NCBI RefSeq assembly: GCF_030063135.1
Contig: NZ_JASISO010000005.1
Coordinates: 1-64,000, forward strand
Origin: Streptomyces sp. G-G2
GTDB taxonomy: Bacteria > Actinomycetota > Actinomycetes > Streptomycetales > Streptomycetaceae
Direction: 5' to 3'
DNA: 64,000 nucleotides
Shown: positions 41,545 through 49,787 of the stretch, piece by piece
Numbering within the stretch: the first letter of the stretch is position 1
How the letters are laid out: each line of letters begins with the position of its first letter
Translations under genes and position numbers: made by a program
Notes under the pieces: model-generated
Told to the model about the DNA's origin: nothing
Databases searched by the model: none
The model's input: the letters and a program-made list of their open reading frames with translations, nothing else

Positions 41545-43191
41545 GTGAAGCGAAAGCTCACTGTCGGAGCCGTACTCTCTGCCTCGGCCCTGCTCGCCGG
41601 TGCCATCCAGGTCAGCGCCGGTGCGGCCCAGGCCGCTCCTGCCCCCGCTCCCGCTTCCGGCCCCGCGCAGCAGCACGCCGCCGATCTCGCCCGCGCCGCC
41701 GCCGAGGCACCCGCCGCCGCGGGTGCCCTGGGACTGGGCAGCACGGAGAAGCTGGTCGCCAAGGACGTCGTGACGGACGCGGACGGAAGCCGTCACGTCC
41801 GTTACGAGCGCACGTACAACGGTCTGCCGGTGCTCGGCGGCGACCTCATAGTCCACCAGGACGCCAAGGGGGCCGTGAAGTCGGCCGACAAGGCGGTCCA
41901 GGCTCCGATCGCCCCCGCTTCGCTCTCGCCGAAGCTCTCCGCGGGCCAGGCGGCCACCAAGGCCGCCGGCGCCGTACAGGCCACCGTCGGCATCACGAAG
42001 GACGCCGACGAGCCCGCCCTCTCCTCGGTCGGCCGGACCGGCACCCCCCGCCTCGTCGTCTGGGCCGCCAGCGGCACCCCGCGCCTCGCGTACGAGACCG
42101 TCGTCGAGGGCGTGCGCGCCGACGGCACCCCCAGCAGCCAGCGCATCGTGACCGACGCGGCGAGCGGCGAGGTCCTCTCCACCCACGAGGCGATCCAGAC
42201 CACCAACGCCACCGGCAGCGGCAAGGGCGTGTTCGTCGGATCGGTGCCGCTGACCACCAACTTGAGTGGATCCACGTATCAGTTGAAGGACGCCACGCGT
42301 GGCGGGCAGTACACCACCAACCTCGCCAACAAGACCTCGGGCAACGGCACCCTCTACACCGACGCCGACAACGCCTGGGGTACCGGAACCGTCTCCAACG
42401 GCCAGTCCGCGGCGGTCGACGCCCAGTACGGCGCGGCGGCCACCTGGGACTTCTACAAGAACACCTTCGGCCGCAGCGGCATCCGCAACGACGGTGTCGG
42501 CGCCTACAGCCGGGTCCACTACGGCCGCAACTACGTCAACGCCTTCTGGGACGACAACTGCTTCTGCATGACGTACGGCGACGGTGCGAGCAACACGCAC
42601 CCGCTGACCGAACTGGACGTCTCCGGCCACGAGATGAGCCACGGCGTCACCGCGAACACCGCCGGTCTGAACTACTCCGGCGAGTCGGGCGGCCTGAACG
42701 AGGCCACCTCTGACATCTTCGGCACCGGAGTGGAGTTCTACGCCAACCTCGCCTCGGACAAGGGCGACTACCTCATCGGTGAGCTGATCGACCTCAACGG
42801 CAACGGCACGCCGCTGCGCTACATGGACAAGCCCTCCAAGGACGGCGGCTCCGCCGACTCCTGGTCCTCCGGCGTCGGCAACCTCGACGTCCACTACTCC
42901 TCGGGTGTCGCCAACCACTTCTTCTACCTGCTGTCCGAGGGCAGTGGCGCCAAGACCATCAACGGCGTCTCCTACAACAGCCCGACCTCCAACGGTTCCG
43001 TCCTCACCGGAATCGGCCGGGACAAGGCCCTCAAGATCTGGTACCGCGCGCTCACCGTGCACATGACGTCCACCACCAACTACAAGGGCGCCCGCACCGC
43101 CACGCTCAGCGCGGCGGGCGAGCTGTACGGAACGACGTCCGCCGAGTACACGGCCGTCGCCGCGGCCTGGTCCGGAGTCAACGTCAACTGA
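41545..43191 (+). CDS. Secreted M4 family (thermolysin-like) metalloprotease
   Basis: 548 residues from a GTG with GGAAGGA 8 nt upstream. A Sec signal (LTVGAVLSASALLAGAIQVS, cut near AQA-A) is followed by the FTP and PepSY pro-domains (VRYERTYNGLPVLGGDLIVH, PRLVVWAASGTPRLAYE). The mature domain holds the zinc site HEMSH with the second ligand in GGLNEATSDIFG. DVHYSSGVANHFFYLLSE contains the active-site His region. The length is normal and no C-terminal proprotein-convertase domain is present. Broad-specificity extracellular proteolysis. It ends in a strong terminator. Confidence 0.94.
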   Translation: MKRKLTVGAVLSASALLAGAIQVSAGAAQAAPAPAPASGPAQQHAADLARAAAEAPAAAGALGLGSTEKLVAKDVVTDADGSRHVRYERTYNGLPVLGGDLIVHQDAKGAVKSADKAVQAPIAPASLSPKLSAGQAATKAAGAVQATVGITKDADEPALSSVGRTGTPRLVVWAASGTPRLAYETVVEGVRADGTPSSQRIVTDAASGEVLSTHEAIQTTNATGSGKGVFVGSVPLTTNLSGSTYQLKDATRGGQYTTNLANKTSGNGTLYTDADNAWGTGTVSNGQSAAVDAQYGAAATWDFYKNTFGRSGIRNDGVGAYSRVHYGRNYVNAFWDDNCFCMTYGDGASNTHPLTELDVSGHEMSHGVTANTAGLNYSGESGGLNEATSDIFGTGVEFYANLASDKGDYLIGELIDLNGNGTPLRYMDKPSKDGGSADSWSSGVGNLDVHYSSGVANHFFYLLSEGSGAKTINGVSYNSPTSNGSVLTGIGRDKALKIWYRALTVHMTSTTNYKGARTATLSAAGELYGTTSAEYTAVAAAWSGVNVN

Positions 43192-43221
43192 TCCGACGGC
43201 CACACGGCCGCCACCTTCCAC

Positions 43222-43266
43222 GAGAGTGCCGACAGGGCCCGGACGGGTCCTGTCGGCACTCTCGTT
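43222..43266 (+). terminator. Terminator of the M4 protease gene
   Basis: GAGAGTGCCGACAGG (43222-43236) and its exact complement CCTGTCGGCACTCTC (43249-43263) form a 15-bp stem with a 12-nt loop, followed by GTTTCG. Confidence 0.8.
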
Positions 43267-43280
43267 TCGTCCGTGCCGAT

Positions 43281-43418
43281 GTGGCCCGGCCGGTGTGGGA
43301 GGAGCTCAAGGCGCTGCCCCTGCCCGAGCAGCGGCAGCGGATCACCGCGATGCACGCCGCCACGCTCTCCTGCTCGGGCGACGCGCTCGCCGCGCTGAAC
43401 GGCGGTGCGGCCCAGTGA
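43281..43418 (+). CDS. Short helical ORF coupled to the membrane protein gene
   Basis: 45 residues if started at the GTG just after the protease terminator: VWEELKALPLPEQRQRITAM, HAATLSCSGDALAALNGGAAQ. No ribosome binding site. Its stop overlaps the GTG of the next gene (GTGA). It looks like the C-terminal end of a longer protein whose front is missing, or a small partner of the membrane protein. Confidence 0.4.
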   Translation: MARPVWEELKALPLPEQRQRITAMHAATLSCSGDALAALNGGAAQ

Positions 43419-43990
43419 GATGGCTGACGCTGTACGCGCGTTCGCGGCGGGTACCCGCCTCACTGGCCGCCGTGCTGCTCAGCGCGGTCGCGGTGTGGGC
43501 GCTCGCCCGGATCGGCGGCGGGGGACCGGGAGATCCACGGCTGGCCACGCTCGTCCTCACCGCGGGGGCGACGGCGCTCTCGGTCGGACTCGGCGGCCAG
43601 GAGCTGGGGTTGGACCGCACGGCGGCGGTCCGCTGGATGCCGCGCAGGGCGGCGCACGTACTGCTCGGCGGAGCGCTCATCGCCGCGGTGCTGCTGGCGG
43701 TGCGGACGATGAGCGGCCAGCCCGCCGAGGCCGCCTTCGTCGTGCGCAACAGCGCGGGGCTGATGGGACTCGCCGCCTTCGGGGCGGCCTCGTGCGGGTG
43801 GCGGCACGCGTGGATCCCGCCGTTCGCGTGGCCGTCGCCGTCCTTCGTCGTCCCGGCCGCGCCGGACGCGGCCACCCAGGCCCTGACCCGGATGCTCCTG
43901 TCACCGGGCACGGCAGCGGCGACCTGGACGGCCCTGGTCCTGGCCGTGGCGGGCACGGCGACGCACGCGGCAGGAGGCCCGAGGCGGTAG
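43415..43990 (+). CDS. Integral membrane protein
   Basis: 191 residues from a GTG coupled to the short upstream ORF. About five to six membrane segments are visible (VPASLAAVLLSAVAVWALAR, LATLVLTAGATALSVGLGG, AAHVLLGGALIAAVLLAVRT, LMGLAAFGAASCGWR, WTALVLAVAGTATHAA). It resembles Streptomyces ABC-2-like permease components that lack a recognisable conserved motif. No ATPase gene is adjacent. Function unknown. Confidence 0.6.
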   Translation: MRWLTLYARSRRVPASLAAVLLSAVAVWALARIGGGGPGDPRLATLVLTAGATALSVGLGGQELGLDRTAAVRWMPRRAAHVLLGGALIAAVLLAVRTMSGQPAEAAFVVRNSAGLMGLAAFGAASCGWRHAWIPPFAWPSPSFVVPAAPDAATQALTRMLLSPGTAAATWTALVLAVAGTATHAAGGPRR

Positions 43991-44183
43991 GGGGCGGCGC
44001 GTGGGCCACCCGGGCCCGGCGGGTCCGCGGGTCGGCGGGTCCGCGACGTCCGGTACGGAATATCCGAACCGGCACACGTAACGGAATCCGCCGAACCTCT
44101 GGGTGCGTACTTTCCCTCCGGGCCCGCCTTGGGCAGACTCGGTGTCATCTCGGCGGACCCGGGCCGAGCGGAGGAGGGCTGCC

Positions 44184-44645
44184 GTGTTACTGAAGAAACT
44201 GGCTGCTGTAGGGGTGGGGGTGGTGGTCGCGGTGGGCCTGAGTGGCGCACCGGCGAGCGCGGCGCCGTCGAGTTCCGCCTTCCAGGATCGGTCTTCGTCC
44301 CCGAAATGCCTGGACTTCCGGGCCGACTTCGGCCCGTACGTAACGACCTGCAACTACGGCGATTACCAGGTGTGGTACTGGGACAACGCGATCGCGCACA
44401 CCGCGTTGCGGCAGCGGGCGACCCGGCTGTGCCTCACGCTGCGCAGCGGGCAACCGACCATGAAGCCCTGCGCCGCCGCCGACCAGGCGGCGCTGTGGGC
44501 CATCGACGACACGTCGGCCGCCGGAGCGCTGATCAAGAACAAGGTGAGCGGCACGTGTCTCGCGCGGACCGCGAACGACCGTGTCAACGCCACGACGTGT
44601 ACCGGGGGCGCCTCGCAACGATGGGACGTCATCAACGGCTTGTGA
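44184..44645 (+). CDS. Secreted ricin-type beta-trefoil protein
   Basis: 153 residues from a GTG with GGAGGAGGG upstream. A Sec signal (AAVGVGVVVAVGLSGAPASA) is followed by one beta-trefoil: CLDFRADFGPYVTTCNYGDY, then QVWYWD, AALWAID and QRWDVI as the three QxW-like repeats, with cysteine pairs around each. Single-trefoil RICIN proteins bind carbohydrates or protect cell-surface polymers. It stands alone and its ligand is unknown. Confidence 0.8.
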   Translation: MLLKKLAAVGVGVVVAVGLSGAPASAAPSSSAFQDRSSSPKCLDFRADFGPYVTTCNYGDYQVWYWDNAIAHTALRQRATRLCLTLRSGQPTMKPCAAADQAALWAIDDTSAAGALIKNKVSGTCLARTANDRVNATTCTGGASQRWDVINGL

Positions 44646-44802
44646 CCCCCGACCCCTACGGACAGGGCGACCACGACCCGAACGACCCCGCGGACCACCA
44701 GACGGGCGACGCGTGGTCGATCAGCGTGTCACCGGCCTGGTGGGGTCCGGGGTAGCGACGGCTCCGGCAGAGCCGGCGCGCACCCCGATCCTCGCGGGGC
44801 TG

Positions 44803-45252
44803 TCAGCAGGGCACCACGTAGTACGCGGGGCTCAGGTCGGCGTAGTAGTTGAAGCCTTCCGGCCAGACGGACCAGATGGTGTTGTGGCGGCTGTCCTGGA
44901 TCCGGGCCACCGCTCCGCCGGTCTGGTTGCTGTACCAGCCGCCGATCCCGTTCCAGTTGTTCAGGTTGTACGTGGTGCAGTGAGGCAGCTCGAAATGCGT
45001 GGAGCCGCCCGCCGTGTCGTACAGGCAGAAGGCGCCCTCGGCGCAGGGGACGTCACCGCCGAGAAGCGGGAGCCGGCCTTCCCGCGGTCCCCACACGCTG
45101 GCGTTGGAGTTGTCGCCGCTCGCGGAGACGGGGGCGGCGGCGGGCGCGGTGCCGGAGGGGGTGGTGGAGGCCGTTCCGGTGACCGCGGTGGCGATCAGGG
45201 CGATCGACGCGGCCGCCACTGCGGCCGACTTGGCTGTCATACGAAGCGACAT
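44803..45252 (-). CDS. Secreted peptidase inhibitor I36 family protein
   Basis: 149 residues. Sec signal (SAAVAAASIALIATAVTGTA), a low-complexity Ser/Pro/Ala linker, then the beta-gamma-crystallin-like I36 core: CAEGAFCLYDTAGGSTHFEL, NNWNGIGGWYSNQTGGAVAR, and SPAYYVVPC. Four cysteines can form two disulfides. Related to the SMPI inhibitor of metalloproteases, so it may guard against enzymes such as the M4 protease encoded nearby; that link is inference. It follows the SH3-like remnant on the same strand with a small overlap. Confidence 0.8.
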   Translation of the reverse strand: MSLRMTAKSAAVAAASIALIATAVTGTASTTPSGTAPAAAPVSASGDNSNASVWGPREGRLPLLGGDVPCAEGAFCLYDTAGGSTHFELPHCTTYNLNNWNGIGGWYSNQTGGAVARIQDSRHNTIWSVWPEGFNYYADLSPAYYVVPC

Positions 45253-45657
45253 GATGACTCCTTCGGAGAGCTGGGTGTGGTCCTTCGGGGCGTCCTGTGG
45301 CCGCGCGCGTATAGATGCTGGAGCACGTACTGGGCGTGCGCCTCGCAGGAGATGAGGACGCTGGTGCTGCCCGGGAGGGAAGTGACCACGACCGCACCGG
45401 TGTTGGGCTGTGCGCGGACGTTCAGGGTGTCGCCCCAGGTGGCGTGCCTGAGCTGGCCGGTGCCGTCACCGCCGCCCGGGGTGGGGCCGGGTACCTTCGA
45501 CTGCATCCGCCGGGCGCCCGCGTAGTCCAGGGCTGTCTGTGAGACGTCGTCCTGGTGTTCGCGTGGCTCACACGGCGCGGCGGTGTGAGCGGGGGCGGCG
45601 GCCGCCGTCAACGACCCGACGGCGCCGAGGGCGGCCGGTCGCCAGTACTGTCGTCAT
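45237..45657 (-). pseudogene. SH3-like secreted protein, frame-broken
   Basis: The sequence LNVRAQPNTGAVVVTSLPGS and TSVLISCEAHAQYV is typical of Streptomyces secreted SH3b-like domains. Upstream in the same frame is signal-like PAALGAVGSLTAAAAPAHTA, but a stop comes before any ATG; the only nearby ATG (45657) is in another frame. After AQYV the sequence loses family character (YARGHRTPRRTT). A TTG at 45611 could start a shorter product without export signal. I judge it a decaying gene. Confidence 0.5.
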
Positions 45658-45862
45658 CGGCCTGGGCGCGAGTCTTCGTGAGAGTCCGCGCACATCGGTC
45701 CTTTCTGCTTGGTCTCCCGGGTCGCCGGGGTCGCTCGGTTTATGACCGGCCGAGGAGGACTTCACTGTGCCCGGTCCCCGCTATGCGTCCGCCAACCGCG
45801 CGCTATACGGCGGCGCAAACCGCCTGGACCAGGACGAACGCCCGTGGTCCGGCAGGGCGGAT

Positions 45863-45917
45863 CGCGAACCCCGCGATGCGAAGCCTGGTGACGCGAACCC
45901 CGCGATGCGAAGCCTGG
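45863..45917. repeat. Two 26-bp direct repeats upstream of the SARP gene
   Basis: Copies at 45863-45888 and 45892-45917 are identical over 26 bp (begin CGCGAACCCCGCGATGCGAA, end GCCTGG), spaced 3 bp. They lie 71-125 bp before the regulator start and may be binding sites. Confidence 0.7.
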
Positions 45918-45987
45918 CGACGCGGAGACCGTCCGACGCGACGACTGTCCGACGGGAAGACTGCGCGCATCCGAGGGGGAGCCAGCC

Positions 45988-47379
45988 ATGCGGTTCACGG
46001 TTCTGGGACAGGTGGGGTTTGAGGGGGCCGACGGGCTGATCGAGGTGCAGTGCCCGCAGCGGCGGGCCGTCCTGGCCTACCTGCTCCTGCACGCGCGGCA
46101 GCCCGTCACCCTCGACCGGCTGATGGACTCGATCTGGGCCGACGAAGCACCGAGCAGCGCCCGGACCCAGATCCACAGCGCGGTCTCCGCCCTGCGCCAG
46201 ACCCTGCGCGGGACCGGCCTCGCCGACCGGATCCAGACCACGGCCGACGGTTACACCTGCGCAGTCGGCGACGGCGAACTCGACCTGCTGGACTTCCGCG
46301 CCCTGGTCCGCCGGGCCGCCGGGGAGATGGCCGCTCACCAGGCCGAGCAGGCGTCGGAGAGCCTGCGCGCCGCGCTCGGGATGTGGCGCGGCGAACCGCT
46401 GTCCGGCGTCAACGCCGCGTTCGCCGAACCGGCGCGGGCGCGTCTGCACGAGGAGCGGCTGGACGCCTGGCAGCGGCTGGCGGCCTGCGAGCTGCGCCTC
46501 GGACGGGAGGCCGAGCTGGTGCCCGTACTCACCGAACTCGTCGAGGCCGCCCCGCAGCGCGAACAGCTCGTCGGGCAGCTGCTCATCGCGCTGTACCGCA
46601 CCGGCCGTCAGGCCGACGCGATCCAGCGCTTCGCCGAGACCCGGCGCCACCTCGCCGACGAACTCGGCCTCGACCCCGGACCCGAACTCTCCGCGATCCA
46701 CACGGCGATCCTCCGCGCCGACCCGGAACTGTCGGCGCCGTCGCCGAGCCCGGCGCCTGCGGTGATCGCGCCGAGCCCGGTGCCCCGGCCGTCAGAGCCG
46801 GCCGACCGCCGTTCCACGTCGTGGCCCGGGTCGCGGCGCCGTTTCGTGTTCCTGTGGCTGGCGGTCACCGGCGCCGCCGCCCTGGTGGGCGCGGCCATCT
46901 CCATCGGGCTCCAGGACCGGGACACCGCCGACGTCCTGATGACCGACGCCGAGACCGGGAGCGCTACGTCGTCCCGGGCGTCCGCGTCGTCCGTGCCGCC
47001 CCTGTCGCCTCCGCCGTCCCCATCGGCCCCTGCCGTCCCGACGGGCCCGGTCGGCGCCCTGGCACCCATCCGGATATTCGACATCGACGGCGACTGCAAG
47101 CCCCAGTCCGAGCGCCTCCCGGCCTGTCGGCTCAGCCTGGCCAAGAACCCGTATGTGACCTATGACCTGCACAACGCCGTGGCGCACCACGTGTGGCACG
47201 GCGATGTCCTGATGGCCGACTGCATGGTGACCAACGGCATCCGGATCGAGGACGAGCACGGGGTGGGGACCCCCAACTGGTTCCGCGTCCATCTGGCGGA
47301 CGTTCCCGACGGCGGCGCCGCCTGGCTGCCCGCCGTACGGACCCACGACGACCCCGGGCTACCCGTCTGCTCCGCCTGA
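45988..47379 (+). CDS. SARP/BTAD regulator with transmembrane segment and extracytoplasmic domain
   Basis: 463 residues. N-terminal OmpR-like winged helix (MRFTVLGQVGFEGADGLIEV, RAVLAYLLLHARQPVTLDRL, SARTQIHSAVSALRQTLRG) and BTAD domain (DFRALVRRAAGEMAAHQAEQ to LADELGLDPGPELSAIHTAI) form a complete SARP of ~250 residues. After a Pro/Ser linker comes one strong membrane helix, FVFLWLAVTGAAALVGAAIS (about residues 288-310). A Ser/Pro-rich stalk follows, then a C-terminal Cys-containing domain with ADCMVTNGIRIEDEHGVGTP and AWLPAVRTHDDPGLPVC, resembling secreted SH3-like proteins. The topology suggests a membrane-tethered activator with an outside sensor. It converges on nudK with a 21-nt overlap. 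Confidence 0.85.
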   Translation: MRFTVLGQVGFEGADGLIEVQCPQRRAVLAYLLLHARQPVTLDRLMDSIWADEAPSSARTQIHSAVSALRQTLRGTGLADRIQTTADGYTCAVGDGELDLLDFRALVRRAAGEMAAHQAEQASESLRAALGMWRGEPLSGVNAAFAEPARARLHEERLDAWQRLAACELRLGREAELVPVLTELVEAAPQREQLVGQLLIALYRTGRQADAIQRFAETRRHLADELGLDPGPELSAIHTAILRADPELSAPSPSPAPAVIAPSPVPRPSEPADRRSTSWPGSRRRFVFLWLAVTGAAALVGAAISIGLQDRDTADVLMTDAETGSATSSRASASSVPPLSPPPSPSAPAVPTGPVGALAPIRIFDIDGDCKPQSERLPACRLSLAKNPYVTYDLHNAVAHHVWHGDVLMADCMVTNGIRIEDEHGVGTPNWFRVHLADVPDGGAAWLPAVRTHDDPGLPVCSA

Positions 47380-48045
47380 CGCGGCGAAGGGGCCGTCCAG
47401 CGCCGCCCACTGCAGGAGCAGGATCGTCTTGCCGTCGGCGATGCGCCCGTCGCGCGTCATGGCGAGGGCCTCGGCGAAGGGCAGTTCGAGGACCTCGATG
47501 TCCTCGCCGTCCTCCTCCAGGCCGCCGCCCGGCCCGGTGCGGTCGGCCGCGGTGTAGGGGGCCGCGAAGAAGTGGAGGCGCTCGGTGACGGAGCCGGGGC
47601 TCATGTAGGCGGCGAGGACGGGGGTGAGCGGGCCGAGCTCGACGCCCACTTCCTCGGCGCTCTCACGTCGTACGGCGGCTGCCGGGTCGTCCGCGTCGAG
47701 CAGCCCCGCGGCGGCTTCGACGAGCATGCCGTCGGGGTGGTCGTTCACGTAGGCCGGGTAGCGGAACTGGCGGGTGAGCAGGACGAGGCGGCGCTCGGCG
47801 TCGTACGGCAGGACGACCGCCCCGTCGCCCCGGTCGTAGGTCTCGCGCTGCTGACGGCCCCAACGGCCGTCGCGGCGGCGGTAGTCGAAGGTCGTGCGCC
47901 GCAGGACGTGCCAGCCCCGGGAGGTGAGTTCGACGTCGCGGATCACCACGTCGGGGTTGCGGTCGAGGTCGCGTCCGGCCCGGTCGAGGCCGGTGCGGCC
48001 GCGGTGGTCGGGTGTGTCGGCGCCGGGCATGGGCTGGTCGGTCAT
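47359..48045 (-). CDS. nudK: NudK-type Nudix hydrolase (GDP-mannose pyrophosphatase-like)
   Basis: 228 residues. The Nudix box reads GLLDADDPAAAVRRESAEEVG, one residue shorter than the usual consensus and starting GLLD, which is the pattern of E. coli NudK. AYMSPGSVTERLHFFAA after it also matches NudK/ADP-ribose pyrophosphatase proteins. It hydrolyses nucleoside-diphosphate sugars or similar. The N-terminal ~30 residues are extra. Divergent from the DeoR gene with only 43-49 bp between starts, so both promoters overlap. Confidence 0.85.
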   Translation of the reverse strand: MTDQPMPGADTPDHRGRTGLDRAGRDLDRNPDVVIRDVELTSRGWHVLRRTTFDYRRRDGRWGRQQRETYDRGDGAVVLPYDAERRLVLLTRQFRYPAYVNDHPDGMLVEAAAGLLDADDPAAAVRRESAEEVGVELGPLTPVLAAYMSPGSVTERLHFFAAPYTAADRTGPGGGLEEDGEDIEVLELPFAEALAMTRDGRIADGKTILLLQWAALDGPFAASGGADG

Positions 48046-48094
48046 GGGGCGCTACACTACATGCAGAAACGTGTAAGAACAGGAGAGAATGCGG

Positions 48095-48853
48095 ATGCTG
48101 GCTGCTGAACGCCGTGACCACCTGCTGGGTCTGCTGACCAGCGAGGGCAAGATCGTCGCCAAGGACGTCGCCGCCGACCTGGGGATCTCCGAGGACAGCG
48201 TGCGACGTGACCTGCGCGACCTCGCGGCCGAGGGGCTGTGTCAACGGGTCTACGGCGGGGCGCTCCCGGTCTCCCCGGCCGTGGCGGACTACGGCGCCCG
48301 GCAGGGCGTGGCCGCCGACGGCAAGCGGAAGGTGGCCGCGGTGGCCGCCGGGCTGGTGCGGCCGGGCAGCGCGCTGATCCTCGACGGCGGCACCACCGCC
48401 CTGGCCGTCGTACGGGCGCTCCCGCAGGACCTGGCCTGCACCGTGATCACCCACAGCCCGACCGTCGCGGCCGCCCTGCTCGACCATCCGCGGGCCGAGA
48501 TCTTCCTGCTCGGCGGCCGTGTCTTCAAGCACTCGGCGGTCGCGTGCGGCGCCGCCGCGGTCGAGGCCGCGCAGAACGTGTCCGCCGACCTGTACCTCCT
48601 CGGCGTCACCGGGGTACACCCCGAGGCGGGACTGACCACCGGCGATGCCGAGGAGGCCGCGATGAAGCGCGCCCTGGCCGCACGGGCCGCCGACACCTTC
48701 GTCCTGGCCTCCTCCGAGAAGATCGGCACGGCTTCGCGGTTCCGCGTCCTGCCCTGGGAGGGGATCAGCGGCCTGATCACCGACGCGGCCCAGCACGACG
48801 CCGTCGTCAGGCAGCTCACGGCCCTCGGCGTGGAGATCCTGCCGGCCGCCTGA
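48095..48853 (+). CDS. DeoR family transcriptional regulator
   Basis: 252 residues from the second of two ATGs (AGGAGA is 9 nt upstream of it; the first ATG at 48089 is too close). HTH: RRDHLLGLLTSEGKIVAKDV, AADLGISEDSVRRDLRDLAA and EGLCQRVYGGA. The effector domain has DGGTTALAVVRALP and TGDAEEAAMKRALAARA, the sugar-phosphate isomerase-like fold. Such proteins sense phosphorylated sugars. TACAC/GTGTA arms (48053-48075) lie in the divergent spacer and could be the operator. The stop falls inside the first unit of a 29-bp repeat. Confidence 0.88.
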   Translation: MLAAERRDHLLGLLTSEGKIVAKDVAADLGISEDSVRRDLRDLAAEGLCQRVYGGALPVSPAVADYGARQGVAADGKRKVAAVAAGLVRPGSALILDGGTTALAVVRALPQDLACTVITHSPTVAAALLDHPRAEIFLLGGRVFKHSAVACGAAAVEAAQNVSADLYLLGVTGVHPEAGLTTGDAEEAAMKRALAARAADTFVLASSEKIGTASRFRVLPWEGISGLITDAAQHDAVVRQLTALGVEILPAA

Positions 48854-48936
48854 CGGCGGACCGCCTCTGCTCGGGGCGCTGACGGCGGACCGCCTCCGCG
48901 CCGGGCACTGGCAGCGGACCGCCTCTGCTCCGGGCG
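48850..48936. repeat. Three tandem 29-bp units
   Basis: Units start at 48850, 48879 and 48908 with CTGACGGCGGACCGCCT (third: CTGGCAGCGGACCGCCT). Units 1 and 2 contain GGCGG-A-CCGCC, a tight palindrome; unit 3 has AGCGGACCGCC. The first unit overlaps the DeoR stop codon. Period is exactly 29 bp with no unique spacers. Confidence 0.75.
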
Positions 48937-49027
48937 GCGGCCGGGCCACCCGGAGGTGCTGCGCCGTACTGCCCCTGGGCGCCCGGTGGTTCACCTCGCC
49001 GGCGTGGCCACGCCCCGTAGCGCCCGG

Positions 49028-49135
49028 CTACTGCCAGGAGCGAAGGCGGTCGGCGATGTCGAAGACGGTGGTGCGCAGGGCGCGGATGTCGGTGATGAGT
49101 TGGGCAGCCCACCGGACGGGGTGAACTCCGTTCAT
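49028..49135 (-). CDS. Possible 35-residue ORF
   Basis: MNGVHPVRWAAQLITDIRAL, RTTVFDIADRLRSWQ forms an amphipathic helix-rich peptide with plausible codon bias. No ribosome binding site precedes the ATG. Weak support. The rest of 48937-49235 shows no gene. Confidence 0.25.
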   Translation of the reverse strand: MNGVHPVRWAAQLITDIRALRTTVFDIADRLRSWQ

Positions 49136-49235
49136 GGGTAACAATCGGATCATCGGGAGAACGCCGGGAGGCCATGGGACGAGCGAACGGCCGCGCGCGG
49201 TGGCCGCCCCGGCAAGGATGCAGGAGGGGAGAGCG

Positions 49236-49787
49236 ATGGGTGCCGAACCCGACAGCGATGCCGGTACGAGTGCGATGACGCTGAGCGAGGAGGAGCGGCG
49301 AATGGTCACCCTCTGGGCTGTCGCTTGCGCTGGGCGCGCGCTGCCGCTCTTCGAGGCGCGGGCCCCCTCGGACACCCGCCCGCGCGATGCGATCGGGGCC
49401 GCGCGGGAGTTCGGGCTGGGCGGGAAGCGGACGGGACAGCTGCGTTCCCTCGCGTGGGCGGCGCAGGCGGCCGCGCGCGAGGTCGGCGATCCGGTGGCCG
49501 CGGCCGCCGCGCGCGCCGCGGCCTGCGCGGCGGCGGCGCCCTACATGCACGCGTTGGCCAACCTGCACCAGGCGAAGCACGCCCTCGGGCCCGCGATGTA
49601 CCAGGCACAGGCCCACGAACTCGCGGCGGGCGACGACCCCGGTGTCGGCGACGCGGAGATCCGGTGGGCGATCGAGCAGGCGTCGCCGGCGGTCCGCGAG
49701 GTCGTACGGCGCTTCCCGGTGCGCGGCGCCGGCCGGACCCGGCAGAGCACGTTCCTCCACCAGCTCGACGCGGGCCTTCGCCGCTGA
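49236..49787 (+). CDS. Putative immunity-like helical protein
   Basis: 183 residues from an ATG with GGAGGGGAG upstream. It is all-helical: LWAVACAGRALPLFEARAPS, DTRPRDAIGAAREFGLG, RSLAWAAQAAAREVGDPVAA, ARAAACAAAAPYMHALANLH. The LFE...DxRPRxAI pattern is what I recall from proteins annotated as putative immunity protein or, loosely, exonuclease SbcC. No toxin gene is adjacent, so the immunity role is only a family label. Confidence 0.6.
   Translation: MGAEPDSDAGTSAMTLSEEERRMVTLWAVACAGRALPLFEARAPSDTRPRDAIGAAREFGLGGKRTGQLRSLAWAAQAAAREVGDPVAAAAARAAACAAAAPYMHALANLHQAKHALGPAMYQAQAHELAAGDDPGVGDAEIRWAIEQASPAVREVVRRFPVRGAGRTRQSTFLHQLDAGLRR

Noticed and set aside
45863..45917. CRISPR or att site
   Set aside because: Two copies only, 3-bp spacing, no integrase gene or tRNA in the window.
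48850..48936. CRISPR array
   Set aside because: The 29-bp units are directly tandem with no spacers, only three copies, and no cas genes nearby.
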